From: Uloborus plumipes
Taxonomy: Eukaryota; Arthropoda; Arachnida; Araneae; Uloboridae
Direction of reading: 5' to 3'
Assembly: GCA_038373865.1 (NCBI GenBank)
Contig: JAXGGA010005762.1
Span: 1 to 64,000 of the forward strand
Length of the DNA: 64,000 nt
Positions within the stretch are counted from its first letter, which is position 1, and the number at the start of each line of letters is the position of its first letter. Made by a program: the position numbers and the translations under genes. The notes beneath the pieces were generated by a model. That model was not told the origin of the DNA, did not search any database, and was given only the letters and a program-made list of their open reading frames with translations. Shown here piece by piece: positions 59,746 through 64,000 of the stretch.

Positions 59746-59812
59746 AAAAAAAAAAAAAAAAAAAAAACTGGTAGCTAATGCGAAATTATAACCGGGGGGG
59801 GGGGGGGTACAA
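59746..59812 (+). repeat. A run and G run
   Basis: A run at 59746-59766 and a run of about 16 G near 59793-59808, 30 bp right of the hammerhead repeat. Confidence 0.8.
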
Positions 59813-60204
59813 AATTGGGCTGTAACTTACGGCTTTTTAAAGTAAATGTTAAAGTCAAAACCCTTTAGATCTAAAGTTCCACCTTGGGAAGTATGGATTT
59901 TAAGAAATGAAGGGTCAGGGGGAAAACCACGGTAGTCCACTTTTTGTTGAATTTAAACTGATGCTACCACCTGTTAGAAAAATAAGTGTAATTTCGTTTA
60001 GTATATGCAATATTCGTGAAAAAACACTGTAGTCCATGTATTGTCATTTTAGAACAAGTATACTGGGGAAGTTTATGAGTTCGTAAAGTTTAAATTTCGT
60101 TTTTCTCAAAATGAATCAAATGTGACTATCGTGGTTTTTCCCCCTGACCCTTTAAATAGATATAATTGGTTTTGATTCTAAACGACTCAATTATAACATC
60201 ACTT

Positions 60205-60945
60205 TTTACTTCCTTTTACGTAGTAAAGGAAGTATTGTGATCACGAAAAAAATTTCACTCAAATTTCGGTCTAAATTTTGATTTTTCTCACCCCCGAATG
60301 AATGTCGCTTAGTTTTTTCGACCTATCAGCACGTGCATATGTACCTAACAACATACAAACAGCCGAAAAATCAATTTTGACCACCCCCGAGTAAATTACG
60401 ACGAGTTTTCTCTTGACGTCTGTGTGTACGTATGTGCGGATGTATGTGGCATAACTCAAAAACTATATGCCGTAGAAACTTCTAGCTTGGTATGTAGGCT
60501 CTGAGTATAGTCTAGTTGTGCACCTCCCCTTGTGGTTGCATTTGAATGTTCCCAAGGGGGTGTTTTACCCCTTTTTTGGGGTAAATCAGTGTTAATTTCA
60601 ATGCAGACTCAAGTGATATGAATTGGCGCGACCACTTGGCGATATGTCGCCAAGCTTTTTGTCGCCAAGTGTTTGACGCCAACTTGGCGACAAATTTGGC
60701 GAAAAAAATTTTTTTTGAATTTGGGTTCAACTTGGCGCTATTGGCGATATTTTGCGAAAAATTCACTGAATGGTATTAAAATCAGCAATATTTAGAAAAT
60801 TAACCATTGTAAAATATTTTTTGCATTGTTTCGTGGCAGATTAGGGGAGTAAATATTTGAATTGTTACCTTGCTCACTCCAAGCACTTTTTTTAACCGTT
60901 AAGGCAACTACTAAGAAATTTACACGTAAAAGGAAGTAGTGTGGG
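60205..60945 (+). repeat. Repeat family C with hairpin end
   Basis: Starts with hairpin ACTTCCTTTTACG and TAGTAAAGGAAGT (about 60207-60232) and ends near CACGTAAAAGGAAGTAG (60924-60940). It contains a TG-rich tract (60418-60450), ATAACTCAAAAACTATATGCC (60451), and a GTCGCCAAG / CTTGGCGACA / TTGGCGATAT cluster (60637-60750) reminiscent of the family A array. Overall layout parallels families A and B. Confidence 0.6.
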
Positions 60946-61937
60946 CTCCATACCAGAATTTTTTTTTTTTTTTTTTTTTAGTTTTGCTGCATTACTCCTG
61001 TTTCATGATGAAAATTTTCAACTTCATCTCGTCAAAAGAAGTACAACTTCAAAATACACCGACGTAATACTAAAAATTATCCTGAATAGTTGACGTTTTT
61101 AGAAGCAATGGCCGTGGGGTCATGTTTATATTTTTTCTTCGGAAACCGCGTGCGGCCGAGTTGTATCGTCAACAAAAGTCGTAAATTTCGTTCGTTTAAC
61201 AGTCTTCCTGATAAAACAATGGTTTTGTGACGTGATTAGTGGCTTTTGTCTCAATTAGAACAGGTATAAATGCAATAAATCAAAATTTGTTGGTGATTAA
61301 ACTAGAATCTGGATTTCGCGTGAAAGCTGGAATGAACTAAACTTCCTCATTGAAGAATTTTGACATCGCTTACTTCCTTTATAAAATAACTATATACGAA
61401 CAAATAGATGACGAAATATAACGTTCTAATTAATTTCCTTTTAAAGTAAGTTGGAGTTTGGGTAAGACAGAGGCAATATTATGGCAGGTCATTAGAGGAC
61501 AGGATTTACTGAAATGAAAACTTCACACTGACTATGTTTATCACTCTAAATTCTTCTCTATATGCTATTCTTTATTCTCGGTAAACTCCCCTTTATTTAT
61601 ATGAACTCTTAATATTGTTGGCTAAGCGTAAAAAGACCTTGTTCTGTCAAGTTTTATGTATGACATAGGGTAAGTTTTGCATTTCATTTTTCGCTTTGTT
61701 TTGTTAATGCCTAATACTTTTTTAGAACAAGGGTTCTCAACCATTTTTGGCCTGTGTTCTCCTTATGGACATCAAATCTTCCCTGCTCCCCCCCCCCCAC
61801 GTATATATCGAGGCTGAAACGTAATTTTTTAAGTTTAAAAGAGTCCCCTCCAAATGTTTATTCAGGGGAAATTCCAATTTTTAGGAAGAAGAAATGCAAC
61901 CATTGTTTTTACTATTACAGCGTATTGTTAAATACTG
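60946..61937. other. Intergenic, nothing recognised
   Basis: T run at 60958-60979, C run at 61789-61799, otherwise AT-rich. Confidence 0.4.
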
Positions 61938-61941
61938 CACA

Positions 61942-62554
61942 GGGTCATTCCATAGAAATGTCAACCTCAGCCGAAGAAAAAAAAAAAATACCGAAGTGAA
62001 AAAAGTATCAAAAATAAATAAATAAATAAAAATTGTACAACATAAGTTTTAAAAAATTGAAAAAGTATCGTAATCATCACTGTGATTAGCAATAACAAAT
62101 AGTTTGTAGTGTGTTTACTGCTTGTTATTCGATGGTTACGTTAGTCACGTTACGTTAGTCACACTCCATCTTGAGTAAAAGTGACACTTAAGATAAAAAA
62201 AAATTAAAATTTAATAAATGTGTTTTATGTTTTGAAACGCCAACTTTGCACATTTTTCAAATATATCATTCAATTTTTAACACTTGTTTAACTTTGAGAA
62301 ATTTTTACCTCACAACACGAGCATTAATTTTCAGGGTTGCAAAAATGTTAAGTTAGTCACGCTTCTATTTTGGTTGAAAAAATATCTACTGTCAGTAATT
62401 TTGTTTTAAATTCTTAGCAGAAATGATACATAGATACCATGTACATTGTTAATCCACCAGCATAACTAAAACATATTTTTTATCTCTTAAGTTACAAGTA
62501 AAAATAGTTACAAAATCAGCTCTGAATGTTACGTTAGTCACTATGGAATGACCC
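61942..62554. mobile_element. Inverted-repeat element, GGGTCATTCCATAG termini
   Basis: Exact 14-bp inverted termini at 61942-61955 and 62541-62554, flanked by CACA on both sides (61938-61941, 62555-62558). Inside, GTTAGTCAC occurs at least four times (about 62140, 62155, 62354, 62535). Non-coding, 613 bp. Confidence 0.65.
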
Positions 62555-62559
62555 CACAT

Positions 62560-64000
62560 TTGTTTAAGAGTAATTTCTTCTGATTTTCACTGTGCTCCAG
62601 TGGTGTATACAAGAAGGTTTCGGAGTTTAAACCTTCCTTTAGGGTCTAAGTTATTATCAAAATTCGTGCGTTACCCAAAGTTGATAATAGTGTTTTTTCA
62701 GTAAGTTAATAAGTAAGTTTAAGTTTTTAACAATGTTTGTTTACTAGTTAGATTTTCACTTCCCTTTATTCACAATGTTTACCTGAACCTGCTTAAACTT
62801 CAAAGTTGAAATTATGTGCAAGGAGCGTAAAAGTGACCCACCAAAGAAATCGCCCGGCAAGGGTATTGGCTAAAATTCTCGACCTTATTTACTTTGGGAG
62901 ACAGTGTAAGCGGGGGTTAAAAGTTTTAACATTTTTCGAAAAAAATTGCGAAAATGATGCGTAGAAAAATGATGCATTGGAGAAAATGATGCGTAGGCAC
63001 CGCTGGTGTTCAGGCACCAGTTGTTCCAGACAATTCCAAAAATCAGATTTGATTTGTTAAAATATCTGAAGTTGTCAGATTGATTAAACAGATTAAAACA
63101 CTCTTAACTAGCTACCCCATCACGGTTACAGAATCCAACGCACTTTCAGTTTTGTTCCTGGAACTCTTTTTTTCTTATTCGCCAGACAGCTCTGTCAACA
63201 AGAGAATTCAATAGCAATGTTTGCTAAACGTTGTTTAACGCATTCGCTTTTAGCCGAGACCTGTTTCAGTGGGTCACGAGAACACCTTTTTTTCTGATTC
63301 CATTCACATTGTTATGTAGAAGAGTGGCTCCCGGAACACGCCGGGATGAATATTATATGCACTTTCGTTGTCACGTTGTACTAATGGGTTCACCAATTAG
63401 TGATGACCCGTTGGGGATTAGTGAGAGTGCTGCCAGATTTTCTGGTAGGGTTCTGGAACAATCATTAAATGCAAAAGAAAAAGTCCACATATTTTTTTCT
63501 TCATAAAAAGTTATTAAATGCTTTAATATCGGCAGTTAATATTTCACCTTACAGCTTACTCTTTTATCCCTTTCTAGAGGCATTTCTTTGGTATTGTTAG
63601 GGTTTTTTTGGGAGAGGGGATGAGATTGATTTATAAAAATAAATTAATGTAGTTTGCTATCTAATTTTTTTTATTGATTTTTCGTACTCGTTTTGTTAGG
63701 TAGGAAAAAGTGTTTTACATCTCTCACTGGGAAATATGCAAAGGTGAAGCATTTCTCTTCTGCGTTTCTTTTTATTTTGCATTACGTTAAATTTATAAAC
63801 ATTTGTAAATACTTAAATCTAGAGAAGAAATTATGAGTTCCATACACTTTGTACTCAAAAATTTAATTTTTACCTGTTACTTTCTATCAAATTCAAAGGA
63901 ACAACTCAACTGGGATAATGTAAGCTGTACAAATGTATCTTGTTCCCTTCTCATATGCTTCAGTATAACACAAACCGCAACGTCTATGTATTTTTTGTAA
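62560..64000. other. Intergenic, nothing recognised
   Basis: AT-rich to the window edge. The frame 63231-63506 has no similarity that I know. Confidence 0.4.

Overview
The window is AT-rich animal DNA, gene-poor and full of repeats. The only host gene I can support is the 3' part of a SoxE-type transcription factor (the Sox8/9/10 or Sox100B group). It has the HMG-box intron at the position typical of SoxE, an intron of about 10.8 kb, and a Pro/His/Gly-rich last exon. Intron size, base composition and the repeat mix (Helitrons, hAT-like and TA-target elements, Ty3/Gypsy, Jockey-type LINE, tRNA-derived SINEs, hammerhead-bearing repeats) fit an arthropod, most likely an arachnid such as a spider. 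That placement is inference.

Layout. 1-1280: truncated copy of repeat family A (about 145-bp tandem units, GACA/GACC microsatellite, TTGGCGATAT repeats). 1534-1922 and 12739-13439: the two SoxE coding exons. The intron between them holds a hammerhead-like motif (3521-3595), a short Helitron (3798-4526), two inverted copies of family A (5377-6550 and 9086-10200) flanking a GC-rich island with a CRE palindrome and an octamer, a SINE, and a TA-flanked element (10558-11894). 13440 to about 15.3 kb is the likely 3' UTR. 18.0-19.2 kb has two SINEs. 19691-23602 is an 8-bp-TSD element containing a second 8-bp-TSD element (20270-22926), which contains a Helitron (21490-21913). 24400-24626 is a near-perfect palindrome. 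24657-31091 is a young Ty3/Gypsy LTR retrotransposon on the minus strand with an intact RT/RNase H/integrase frame but broken gag and protease regions. 31689-37620 is a long-armed TA-target foldback element carrying a Helitron inside a Helitron in one arm and a 5'-truncated Jockey-type LINE in the other. 37.9-48.2 kb carries several foldback, hAT-like, pogo-like and Harbinger-like short elements and a perfectly bounded 408-bp Helitron. 49.3-50.9 kb has hammerhead-family fragments and SINEs, one with a 13-bp target-site duplication. 51.15-51.36 kb is a possible non-coding first exon of another gene. 52.9-62.6 kb holds further element families, including a hammerhead motif with an intact core at 59636-59709.

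The most interesting signals are self-cleaving hammerhead ribozyme motifs in a dispersed repeat family, and a short motif (AT-AACT...AAACTA...CGATTT...GAAA-TTGG-like) that recurs next to G/T-rich microsatellites in several otherwise different repeat families. Two of those families form tandem arrays with the same period of about 145 bp. The nested elements can be dated relative to each other because each foldback arm preserves the empty site for the insertion in the other arm.
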